Assembly (NCBI GenBank): GCA_007116145.1
Contig: SKJB01000103.1
Span: 1-61,303, forward strand
DNA: 61,303 nt
Reading direction: 5' to 3'
From: Limnochordia bacterium
Lineage (GTDB): Bacteria > Bacillota > Limnochordia > Darwinibacteriales > DTU012
In this document: positions 43,427 through 50,667 of the stretch, in pieces
Layout of the letters: each line of letters begins with the position of its first letter
Numbering within the stretch: position 1 is the stretch's first letter
Made by a program: the position numbers and the translations under genes
The notes under the pieces: generated by a model
Databases searched by the model: none
What the model saw: the letters and a program-made list of their open reading frames with translations, nothing else
What the model was told of the DNA's origin: nothing

Positions 43427-43855
43427 ATGGATGCAAACTGGATGAAATTAGAGTTTCCAAGCGAAAGTGTCAACGTACAATTTGCCCGTACAACGGTTGC
43501 TATCTTTGCTTCGCAACTTGATTTTACTTTGGAAGAAATTGAAGAGATAAAGGTCGCTGTATCAGAAGCTGTTTCGAACTCTGTCATTCATGGTTATAGT
43601 GCAAGTCATGGAAATGTAATCATGAAAGTAAAATACACTCCAACACAATTTACTGTTAGTGTAGAAGATTTTGGTCGCGGAATTTCGGATATAGTCCAAG
43701 CTCAAGAATCCGGATATACTACCATACCAGAAGAACGGATGGGAATCGGATTGTATTTTATTCAAGAATATATGGATGAGGTCTCGCTCCACTCCGAAGT
43801 GGGCAAAGGTACAAAAATCGTAATGGTCAAAACTGTAAAACCGATACAAGGTTAG
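43427..43855 (+). CDS. spoIIAB: Anti-sigma F factor / serine kinase SpoIIAB
   Basis: A 142-residue GHKL-fold kinase. The N box is EIKVAVSEAVSNSVIHGY, the G1 region SVEDFGRGISD, and the lid and G2 region EERMGIGLYFIQEYMDEVSL. It binds and silences SigF and phosphorylates SpoIIAA. AGGGAGGG precedes the ATG. It sits between spoIIAA (14-base gap) and sigF (9-base gap), the classic tricistronic order. Confidence 0.95.
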   Translation: MDANWMKLEFPSESVNVQFARTTVAIFASQLDFTLEEIEEIKVAVSEAVSNSVIHGYSASHGNVIMKVKYTPTQFTVSVEDFGRGISDIVQAQESGYTTIPEERMGIGLYFIQEYMDEVSLHSEVGKGTKIVMVKTVKPIQG

Positions 43856-43864
43856 GTGGGCTAC

Positions 43865-44608
43865 ATGAATGGTTGGAATATTGATATACCAGACCACCCG
43901 TTGTTATCAGACGGTGAAACCAAAGAATTATTGCAAGCAGCCCATGCTGGTGATACCCAGGCTCGTAGTCGTCTGATTGAATCGAATCTACGGTTAGTGT
44001 TAAGTATCATTAACCGGTTTCAAAATCGTGGCTTTGAAATGGAGGATCTATTTCAAGTTGGATCGATTGGGCTCGTAAAATCAATTGATCAATTTGATTT
44101 AAGTTACCAGGTCCGGTTTTCTACGTATGCCGTTCCTAAGATAATCGGAGAAATCAAACGCTATATCCGTGAGTCTAGCACCTTACATATTTCACGTTCT
44201 TTACGAGAGCTTGCAAGTAAAGCAATTGAAGCAAAGGATCGATTGACTGACAGTTTAGGACGGGTTCCAACGATCAATGAGATTGCGTCTAAGCTTGGAG
44301 TCGAAAGAGAAGACATAGTCAGTGCGCTAGACTCAGTATCGCCGATCCATTCCCTACAACAAGTAGTTTACGAGGATGACGGACACCCAATTATGCTTGA
44401 GGATCAATTAGCGGCTAGCGCAGATAATATGTCCTTTTATCTAAGAGACATATTATCAAGTTTAGATTTCGATGAGAGACGCATTGTTTTACTCCGTTAT
44501 TTTGCAGAAAATAGCCAAACTCAGGTGGCTACTCTTCTAGGAATATCTCAAGCCCAAGTCTCTAGAATAGAAAAACGTGTTTTAGCACAGATACGAAAAG
44601 AGTTATAG
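43865..44608 (+). CDS. sigF: RNA polymerase sigma-F factor, forespore-specific
   Basis: A 247-residue sigma-70 family protein of the F/G/B group. Region 2: LIESNLRLVLSIINRFQNRG, DLFQVGSIGLVKSIDQFD, VRFSTYAVPKIIGEIKRYIR; then LHISRSLRELASKAIEAKD and region 4 with LSSLDFDERRIVLLRYFAEN and GISQAQVSRIEKRVL. Adjacent spoIIAA and spoIIAB fix it as SigF and not SigG. ATG at 43865 is preferred to an in-frame GTG at 43856 that overlaps the ribosome-binding site. Confidence 0.95.
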   Translation: MNGWNIDIPDHPLLSDGETKELLQAAHAGDTQARSRLIESNLRLVLSIINRFQNRGFEMEDLFQVGSIGLVKSIDQFDLSYQVRFSTYAVPKIIGEIKRYIRESSTLHISRSLRELASKAIEAKDRLTDSLGRVPTINEIASKLGVEREDIVSALDSVSPIHSLQQVVYEDDGHPIMLEDQLAASADNMSFYLRDILSSLDFDERRIVLLRYFAENSQTQVATLLGISQAQVSRIEKRVLAQIRKEL

Positions 44609-44625
44609 GAGAGGAAGAGTTCGTA

Positions 44626-45447
44626 GTGGTTGCTGATTTACATTTACATACTACAGCATCTGACGGTACTTGGTTACCTGGAGAATTACCAAAGAAAGCA
44701 CGTGACCTCAGTATACGGATTATTGCGATAACTGATCATGACACTGTATACGGAGTAAAAGAAGCGCTAGCTAACACCCCTAACGGAATAACAATAATAC
44801 CTGGTATTGAATTAAGTACTAATTATCAGGGTGCGGAGGTACATCTATTAGGATACTGGATCGACACTCATAACCGAACATTGACAAAAACTCTAGTAGA
44901 ACTCAGAGCAGATCGTCACAATAGAGCAAAAAACATAATCGCTAATTTAGATGATCAAGAGATTCATATTCACTACGAGGATGTTAAAGCTCTAGCTGGT
45001 CAAGGTTCTCTCGGACGCCTTCATATTGCGAAGGCACTGATAGATGCTGGGTATGTTAAAAGTATTCAAGAAGCATTTCTCCGTTTTATTGGACCTACAG
45101 GGTCAGCCTATGAGCCGCGCACTCAACTATCAACAGAACAGGCTATTGGTTTGGTATTGGAAGCCGGAGGCGTGCCCGTCTTAGCGCATCCCGGGGTTAT
45201 AGGTCTGAATGACTCCGCCATTCCAAAACTAAAAGCTCTTGGCCTTCAAGGGCTAGAGGTTAAGCATCCCAATCACACATTTTTGCAAGAAGCGCATTAC
45301 TTATCCCTGTGCAAAAAGTTCGCTTTAGCGCCAACGGGAGGTTCTGACTGTCACGGACCTGGAGGGAAGGAGATACTCCACATTGGAACGGTTACAATTC
45401 CCGAGCGTTGGGTTTACCAATTAAAGGCAAGGATGTTATATCCTTGA
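44626..45447 (+). CDS. PHP-domain phosphoesterase (RNase AM/TrpH-like)
   Basis: A 273-residue single PHP domain with metal-binding motifs DLHLHTTASDGTW, AITDHDTVYGVKEA, IPGIELSTNYQGAEVHLLGY, LAHPGVIGL and GSDCHG. Relatives hydrolyse nucleoside 3',5'-bisphosphates and short RNA 5' ends (YciV/RNase AM). The GTG at 44626 follows AGGAGAGGAAG with a rather long gap. Its place right behind sigF, where spoVA genes often lie, suggests co-expression in the forespore, but this is inference. Confidence 0.9.
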   Translation: MVADLHLHTTASDGTWLPGELPKKARDLSIRIIAITDHDTVYGVKEALANTPNGITIIPGIELSTNYQGAEVHLLGYWIDTHNRTLTKTLVELRADRHNRAKNIIANLDDQEIHIHYEDVKALAGQGSLGRLHIAKALIDAGYVKSIQEAFLRFIGPTGSAYEPRTQLSTEQAIGLVLEAGGVPVLAHPGVIGLNDSAIPKLKALGLQGLEVKHPNHTFLQEAHYLSLCKKFALAPTGGSDCHGPGGKEILHIGTVTIPERWVYQLKARMLYP

Positions 45448-45449
45448 TC

Positions 45450-45477
45450 TTAACCCTGCTATTGCTTGCAGGGTTAA
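45450..45477 (+). terminator. Hairpin after the PHP gene
   Basis: TTAACCCTGC (45450-45459) and GCAGGGTTAA (45468-45477) form a perfect 10-bp stem with an 8-base loop, directly after the stop. There is no T-run, so factor-independent termination would be weak; it may act as a 3' end stabiliser. Confidence 0.5.
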
Positions 45478-45567
45478 TTGTGGAGAAAGAGAATACGTTT
45501 TAACATAACGAAAACTGATCCCAAACACCAAATTTACCAATCCAGACAAAAGGAGTGGCGACTAAAA

Positions 45568-46113
45568 ATGAGTCTTGTGGGAAAGAGCGTTACGTTAAGA
45601 CCTGTTCAAGTTGAAGATTTCCAAAAAATTGTGGAATGGACAAACTACCCAGAAATTCAGTCATATTGTGAAGGAGACTACCCTACATCATTAGAAGAGT
45701 GCGATGACTGGCATCGGCGATCTCGTAGCAATCGCTATCAAGAAAGATTTGCAATTTCTTTCAAGAATAACATTATCGGCGATATCGAACTTGATCAAAT
45801 TACTTGGCGAAGTGGAGATGCAGAACTAAGAATACGCATTGGTGAGCAAGCTTTATGGGATCGAGGTCTTGGTACAGATGCAATCACATGTTTGTTAGTA
45901 CACGCATTTATGCACATGAATTTGAATCGGATTTATTTAAAAGTCTACGTGGATAATCTGCGGGCGATTCGTTGCTATCAAAAGGTCGGTTTTAGAAAAG
46001 AAGGAAGACTACGCCGAAATAATCCTGAAGTAGCATTTCGTGAGATTATTTTAATGCGAGTACTAAAACGTGAATTTCTCCGTCGTCAAAATATATTGGA
46101 AAGCGTTGGATAG
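45568..46113 (+). CDS. GNAT-family N-acetyltransferase (RimJ/RimL-like)
   Basis: A 181-residue acetyltransferase of the Acetyltransf_3 type. Readings: VTLRPVQVEDFQKIVEWTNY, then EFAISF-like RFAISFKNNIIGDIELDQI, the acetyl-CoA loop LWDRGLGTDAI, and the characteristic NLNRIYLKVYVDNLRAIRCY followed by QKVGFRKEG. Such enzymes acetylate ribosomal protein N-termini, antibiotics or small amines; the acceptor is unknown. The ATG at 45568 follows AAAGGAG at a long spacing. A very long hairpin lies downstream. Confidence 0.88.
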   Translation: MSLVGKSVTLRPVQVEDFQKIVEWTNYPEIQSYCEGDYPTSLEECDDWHRRSRSNRYQERFAISFKNNIIGDIELDQITWRSGDAELRIRIGEQALWDRGLGTDAITCLLVHAFMHMNLNRIYLKVYVDNLRAIRCYQKVGFRKEGRLRRNNPEVAFREIILMRVLKREFLRRQNILESVG

Positions 46114-46124
46114 TTTTTTAATAA

Positions 46125-46171
46125 GCACATCAGAAACCAAGCAATCGAAGTTTGCTTGGTTTCTGATGTGC
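46125..46171 (+). repeat. Perfect 20-bp inverted repeat (hairpin)
   Basis: Bases 46125-46144 and 46152-46171 are exact reverse complements of 20 bases around a 7-base loop. No T-run follows on either strand, although TTTTTT precedes the left arm. It could be a terminator of unusual form, an RNA-stabilising 3' end or the footprint of a mobile element. The 136 bases from here to exbB hold no convincing promoter. Confidence 0.85.
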
Positions 46172-46307
46172 CCTCATATTATAGAAGATAGATACGAACT
46201 TTTTCTAGAGTGACAATAAGCTTTTTAAAAGCGTGCAAGGAATTTGGTTAGTAGTGGCGAATTTATACCTATAGACTTGTGTGCATTATAACATTGGAGG
46301 GGTATTT

Positions 46308-46922
46308 ATGCTTGAAATTCTTGTAAGTGGTGGTCCGGTAATGATTCCTTTATTTCTATGTTCGGTGATTGCGGTGGCAGTATCATTGGAAAGAGTGTGG
46401 TATTTAGTTCGTTCACGAGTCGACACCGACGATTTAATGGAGGATATTAAACTTTCTCTTGGACAAGGTAAAGTATTAGAAGCCATGCAATTAGCAAAGA
46501 AGTCTAAAGGTCCTGTTGCTGCGTTGTTATCAGCGGGGATTTCCTATTACGATCACGACAAGGAAGATATCAAAGAACGACTAGAAGAAGTTGGCAAGGA
46601 AGAAATTTACAAGATGGAAAAGCGTATGTCTCTACTGGATACTATCGTTACCATATCACCTCTGCTGGGTTTATTAGGGACTGTAACTGGAATTATTAAT
46701 AGTTTTAATGTCTTAGGTGCTCTAGAGGGTATCGATCAACCAGCAGCATTAAGCATAGGGATAGCAGAAGCGCTGATTACCACTGCGACAGGGCTCATTA
46801 TAGCTATTCCTACAATGGCTTTATATTCTTACTTAAGCAGCTTAATTGACCGAAATATAGCCGAAATGTCGAAACGTTCAACAGAATTAATTAATGTTTT
46901 GGGGTCAAGAGGTGAGTATTAA
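46308..46922 (+). CDS. exbB: ExbB/TolQ-type proton channel protein
   Basis: A 204-residue MotA/TolQ/ExbB protein with three membrane segments: near residues 8-25 (PVMIPLFLCSVIAVAVSLER), 108-130 (LDTIVTISPLLGLLGTVTGI) and 150-178 (IAEALITTATGLIIAIPTMA). The conserved LLGLLGTVTGI and IAEALITTATGLI patches are those of ExbB/TolQ; flagellar MotA is longer with four helices. With ExbD it forms the proton-driven motor that energises TonB. AGGGGTATTT precedes the ATG at 46308. Confidence 0.93.
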   Translation: MLEILVSGGPVMIPLFLCSVIAVAVSLERVWYLVRSRVDTDDLMEDIKLSLGQGKVLEAMQLAKKSKGPVAALLSAGISYYDHDKEDIKERLEEVGKEEIYKMEKRMSLLDTIVTISPLLGLLGTVTGIINSFNVLGALEGIDQPAALSIGIAEALITTATGLIIAIPTMALYSYLSSLIDRNIAEMSKRSTELINVLGSRGEY

Positions 46923-47326
46923 TGCAATTTGAGCGAACACTGAAACGAAAACCACGTCCGGATATGATGCCGATGATTGACGTTGTATTTTTTTTGCTTG
47001 TATTTTTTATGCTTTTTAGTACGTTAAAAGCAACCCCTTTAGGTATGGATCTGGAATTGGCTAAAGCTGTTAGTGGTTCTGCTGTCCAGAGTAAGCATTT
47101 TGAAGTTAGTATAAATCGAGATGGCATGATGTATGTTGACGGAAAAATGGTTACTGGACCCGAATTACAAGCACAGCTATCAATTGCCTTACAAGAAAAT
47201 CCTGACCTGTTTGTCCTATTTAACAACGATCGAAGACTTTATTGGGAGGATATTGCAAAAGCGCTTGATCACGTACGTGCAGTCGGTGCCTATCGATATG
47301 CTTTTGCTGTAGAACCAGAGATCTAG
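46922..47326 (+). CDS. exbD: ExbD/TolR-type protein
   Basis: A 134-residue bitopic protein. A basic N-terminus (RTLKRKPRPDMMPMID) leads to one membrane helix containing the essential Asp (MIDVVFFLLVFFMLFST), followed by a periplasmic domain with VSINRDGMMYVDGKMVTGPE. This is the complete ExbD layout. It overlaps the exbB stop by one base. Together with the tonB gene 191 bases on, it points to energised transport at an outer membrane; Tol-type or motility uses of similar pairs are the alternative. Confidence 0.93.
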   Translation: MQFERTLKRKPRPDMMPMIDVVFFLLVFFMLFSTLKATPLGMDLELAKAVSGSAVQSKHFEVSINRDGMMYVDGKMVTGPELQAQLSIALQENPDLFVLFNNDRRLYWEDIAKALDHVRAVGAYRYAFAVEPEI

Positions 47327-47517
47327 GAACTTGTTCGGTAATGTACTTACAGACGCACATTACAATGTACCTGAGCTTTTCACTATCGTGAAAAGATAGA
47401 GGTGTACTTCTTCGTTTCGCAATCTCGAAAAGTTATGTTTCCGATAGAGGGATTTGCATAATTCCTCGCTTCGATGACTTTTCGAGTTTACTCCTAGACA
47501 AAGGTGGCGAGTTTTTG
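47327..47517 (+). other. Intergenic region with several inverted repeats between exbD and tonB
   Basis: No gene is visible in these 191 bases. Three inverted repeats are present: GTAATGT/ACATTAC (47338-47344 with 47357-47363), CTTTTCAC/GTGAAAAG (47376-47383 with 47388-47395, loop of four) and CTCGAAAAGT/ACTTTTCGAG (47424-47433 with 47477-47486). They could fold a leader RNA for tonB or be regulator sites. I see no good promoter hexamers. Confidence 0.6.
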
Positions 47518-48606
47518 ATGATGTATATGCAGGATGGCGAAGATCATTCTATAAATAGATTCATATTTATATCTTTAGTTATACATGCCATTCTTTTTTG
47601 GACATATCCGCAGTGGAGTTCGCTGTTACTAAAGGAAGCTCCTGGATTGGAAAAGAGTGGAGTCATACAGTTTATTCAAGTTGAAACGTCCACAAGTCGG
47701 CAGATATCTCCGATAACCGATCGCTCATCACACACGTCGGCTCCGAAAGTAACAGAATCCCGGCCCATCCCGGAACAACCAAAACCTCTTCCTGCTGCCC
47801 AGGTTGTCCCAGAGCAACAGGAAGAACCGGTAATTCCAAGTCCGCAACTACGGCCCGATCTAACGCCAGAACCGAAACCTGAAGTGACTGTAAAACCCGA
47901 ACTACAGCCTGTGGTACAACCTCAACCGAAACCAAAGCCGCTTCAAAGCTCGGAAACGGTACAAGCAGAGGTGATAACTAGCGAGAGGGCAACAGAAACG
48001 ATTGTCATTGAGCCAAAACCGGAACCGATACCTAAACCAGAGCCAATACCAGAGCCAATACCAGAGCCAATACCAGAGCCAATACCTGAACCGATACCTG
48101 AACCGATACCTGAACCAGAGCCGATACCTGAACCAGAACCTCTACCTGTTCAAACAGAATCTGGTTCTAGTTCAGCCGAAGCATTAGTCACAGGAAGTGA
48201 TGCAGATACAGAAGGAGCACAAATAGATTCAGGAATGGGTGAAATTGAAGAATCAATACCAGCGCCACCACCACTACCAAGTGGTCGTTCGTTGCATGGT
48301 GGCGGAACGAGCCCAATTTACCCAAAAAATGCAGAAAACGAAGGGATAGAAGGGGTAGTACAGCTTGAAGTTATTGTCTCCACGACAGGAACAAAAATTG
48401 ATGTATACATTACTGGTTCCTCTGGCAACATCGGATTAGATCGCCAAGCTGAGCAAACGATACACCATCAATGGGAATTCAGAGGGGCAGCCCAAGACTA
48501 TGTTTTGCAGCTTGAGGTAGAGTTTGCTCGAAAAGTCGAAGATGGAGTAACTAGCTTCGAGGTTGATGTCCACTTCGGCGAAGTCCGTTGGTTAGAGTCA
48601 GAGTAA
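47518..48606 (+). CDS. tonB: TonB energy-transducing protein with long Pro/Glu-rich spacer
   Basis: A 362-residue protein. A short N-terminus leads to one membrane segment (about residues 15-33, FIFISLVIHAILFWTYPQW, with the His common to TonB helices). A proline-rich stretch follows (about 90-215), with PEPIPEP repeats that can span a periplasm. The C-terminal TonB domain begins near residue 275 (SPIYPKNAENEGIEGVVQLE, then VSTTGTKIDVYITGSSG and HHQWEF). With exbB/exbD it would power TonB-dependent outer-membrane receptors; none is encoded in the window. ATG at 47518. Confidence 0.9.
   Translation: MMYMQDGEDHSINRFIFISLVIHAILFWTYPQWSSLLLKEAPGLEKSGVIQFIQVETSTSRQISPITDRSSHTSAPKVTESRPIPEQPKPLPAAQVVPEQQEEPVIPSPQLRPDLTPEPKPEVTVKPELQPVVQPQPKPKPLQSSETVQAEVITSERATETIVIEPKPEPIPKPEPIPEPIPEPIPEPIPEPIPEPIPEPEPIPEPEPLPVQTESGSSSAEALVTGSDADTEGAQIDSGMGEIEESIPAPPPLPSGRSLHGGGTSPIYPKNAENEGIEGVVQLEVIVSTTGTKIDVYITGSSGNIGLDRQAEQTIHHQWEFRGAAQDYVLQLEVEFARKVEDGVTSFEVDVHFGEVRWLESE
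48027..48146 (+). repeat. Tandem 12-bp repeats in tonB encoding Pro-Glu-Pro-Ile
   Basis: About nine tandem 12-base units. The first block uses the form CCAGAGCCAATA and the second the form CCTGAACCGATA, so synonymous variants are grouped. This indicates growth of the spacer by slippage or unequal exchange in at least two phases. Copy number may differ between strains. Confidence 0.85.
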
Positions 48607-48627
48607 AACATGTAAAGGGGGGTATTG

Positions 48628-50655
48628 ATGTTTAGAAGTAGAGAACTTTGGATCGTTGCTTTAATATTTTCGCTAATATCTCTTAGTAGTAGTGTATTAG
48701 CTGTATCTTCAAACCTAGAAATAGCGAATGAATACATTCGTATTGTTGTCAATACTAGTGAGAATAACATGGGTCGTTTCTCAGTGGGTACCACTGGAGG
48801 AGATCCTGACCGCACTGGAGATGAGAATAAGCACTTAATTTATGGGGGAAATGAGCCCTGGACATCGTTTACCACGATTCGAATTGGAAATCAAAACTGG
48901 ATTTATGGGCAACCAACCAATCGACGTGCAGGCCGCGACGGGCAATACGGTAGCATGATTAGTGCGCCTACTATTATTGATAATACCATTGTTAGTGCAT
49001 GGCAGACAGGACCTATCGAAATTACCCAGCGGTTAGGCTTTGCCCGTAGTACAACAACTGGGTTGCAGGATTCAGCTAGAATCGAATATGAACTTCATAA
49101 CACCGATACGGTTACTCATTTTGTCGGATTACGGATAATGCTAGATACCATGTTAGGCCAAAATGACGGTGCACCATTTCGTGTTAATGATCAAGGATTA
49201 GTTACCGATAGTGTTTTCTATTCACACGAAATGCCGGAATTTTGGCAGGCCTTTGATTCAATCTCCAATCCTCAAGTAATGGCCCAGGGTACACTGCGAG
49301 GAGGAGAGGTCTCCACACCGGATCGAGTCTATTTTACTAACTGGGGAAGTTTAGCCGATTATTTATGGAACTTCGATTTCCAACCTGGACGTGACTATAC
49401 TCGTAAAGGCGAATTTGAACTTGACAGTGCTATTGCCCTGTTTTGGGATCCAACACCATTACAACCAGGTGAATCGCGAAATTATGTAGCTTACTATGGA
49501 TTAGGAGGCGTGACAGTTGCCCCCGGTGATCTATCACTCGGTGTTACATCACCCGCTCAGATTACAGCAGATGCTACACATCGACAGAGTTTCCCCATTA
49601 TCGCGTATATCCAGAATACTGGTAAAGGTGAAGCAAGGGATGTTATAGCGAGTATAAAGCTACCCGTTGGACTGATACTGCTTGAAGGAAATCCAACTAG
49701 AAACCTTGGAAACCTCGACGTAGGGGAGACGCTACAAACGAGTTGGCAAGTAATCCCAACAGGTGATTTTAGTGGCACTCTAACCTACGAAGTTGAAGTT
49801 GAAGCCATCAACAGCGAGTCCAATCGAGTTAAACGCGACATTGAAATTGTAACACCAGCTAAGTTGCAGATCGATCTCAGGGGTCCGTTTGCGTTGTCCA
49901 TAGTCAATGAACGGTTAACGCCTGTACCGATAGAGATTACTGCTATAATTCGAAATATCGGAGGATCGCCCGCTCACAGATTAAAACTTACCTTAGATCA
50001 TCCTATTGGCTTAACATTAGCAGCCGGAGAGCGTTCTCAAAAGTATACCGGTTCTCTCAACGCTGATGAAGAAATAAGTATCAATTGGTACTTAGAACCT
50101 ACTGGAGTTGCTGGCAACCTTCCTTATTCGTTAAGAGTACGCTCAAGTACGGGAGAGCAGGTCGTCAATAACTTTGTATTGCTCCCTAACTTAAGTGGTA
50201 AAGTCTGGTTTGATGCGCCCATTACTTACAGAGAGAATACGATTCATCCAGGTGAGTATTTCTCGGTTACCCTATGGGCAACAAATATCCGCAACTTTCA
50301 AAAGGCCACATTGGAACTAGGATTTAACCCAGACGTGGTAGACATCGTTGGGCACTCGTTAGATATAAGCCCAGGTACATTATTTATTGATGATAGTATC
50401 CAACCTGCCCGGCCCCTGGCTTGGCAGAGACCTATTGTTGATAATCGTCAAGGAACGGTGAGTGGAATAATCGGGGATCGGGGCGAAGATAAAGTGTTGG
50501 CACTAGCCTATGGTTCATTGATAACAATCCACTTTCGGGCTAAGGATGTTGGTAACGCCGAACTCACTATTAACAACCTCAAACTTTATGACAGCTGGGG
50601 TCAGATTATTAATGCACAGACATCAGATAGAGAAATAGTGGTTTATCCACGATAA
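48628..50655 (+). CDS. Exported multi-domain beta-sandwich protein with cohesin-like C-terminus
   Basis: A 675-residue protein with a signal peptide (residues about 1-26, WIVALIFSLISLSSSVLA). The first 280 residues form an unassigned beta-rich domain with GRFSVGTTGGDPDRTGDENK and YNVAYYGLGG-like ending. Then come two CARDB-type immunoglobulin-like repeats (about 285-405 and 405-520; for example IAYIQNTGKGEARDVIASIK and EITAIIRNIGGSPAHRLKLT). The last 150 residues resemble a cohesin or surface-layer-associated fold (ATLELGFNPDVVDIVGHSLD, YGSLITIHFRAKDVGNAELT). No membrane anchor or sorting signal is visible. Located 21 bases after tonB and 12 before the SLH gene. A role in outer-surface or periplasmic assembly is inferred. 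Confidence 0.75.
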   Translation: MFRSRELWIVALIFSLISLSSSVLAVSSNLEIANEYIRIVVNTSENNMGRFSVGTTGGDPDRTGDENKHLIYGGNEPWTSFTTIRIGNQNWIYGQPTNRRAGRDGQYGSMISAPTIIDNTIVSAWQTGPIEITQRLGFARSTTTGLQDSARIEYELHNTDTVTHFVGLRIMLDTMLGQNDGAPFRVNDQGLVTDSVFYSHEMPEFWQAFDSISNPQVMAQGTLRGGEVSTPDRVYFTNWGSLADYLWNFDFQPGRDYTRKGEFELDSAIALFWDPTPLQPGESRNYVAYYGLGGVTVAPGDLSLGVTSPAQITADATHRQSFPIIAYIQNTGKGEARDVIASIKLPVGLILLEGNPTRNLGNLDVGETLQTSWQVIPTGDFSGTLTYEVEVEAINSESNRVKRDIEIVTPAKLQIDLRGPFALSIVNERLTPVPIEITAIIRNIGGSPAHRLKLTLDHPIGLTLAAGERSQKYTGSLNADEEISINWYLEPTGVAGNLPYSLRVRSSTGEQVVNNFVLLPNLSGKVWFDAPITYRENTIHPGEYFSVTLWATNIRNFQKATLELGFNPDVVDIVGHSLDISPGTLFIDDSIQPARPLAWQRPIVDNRQGTVSGIIGDRGEDKVLALAYGSLITIHFRAKDVGNAELTINNLKLYDSWGQIINAQTSDREIVVYPR

Positions 50656-50667
50656 GGAGGACATGAT

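Noticed and set aside
46172-46307. SigA promoter for exbB
   Set aside because: TATAAC and TATAGA occur, but no -35 hexamer lies at a proper distance.
46891-47226. A 111-residue minus-strand reading frame over exbD
   Set aside because: It is the complement of the well-supported exbD and has no independent signature.
48027-48146. Possible CRISPR-like array
   Set aside because: Units are 12 bases, contiguous, with no spacers, and encode the TonB spacer.
48002-48187. A + strand frame full of Asn-Gln-Ser-Gln-Tyr repeats
   Set aside because: It is the +2 frame of the Pro-Glu repeats in tonB and reflects only the repeat.
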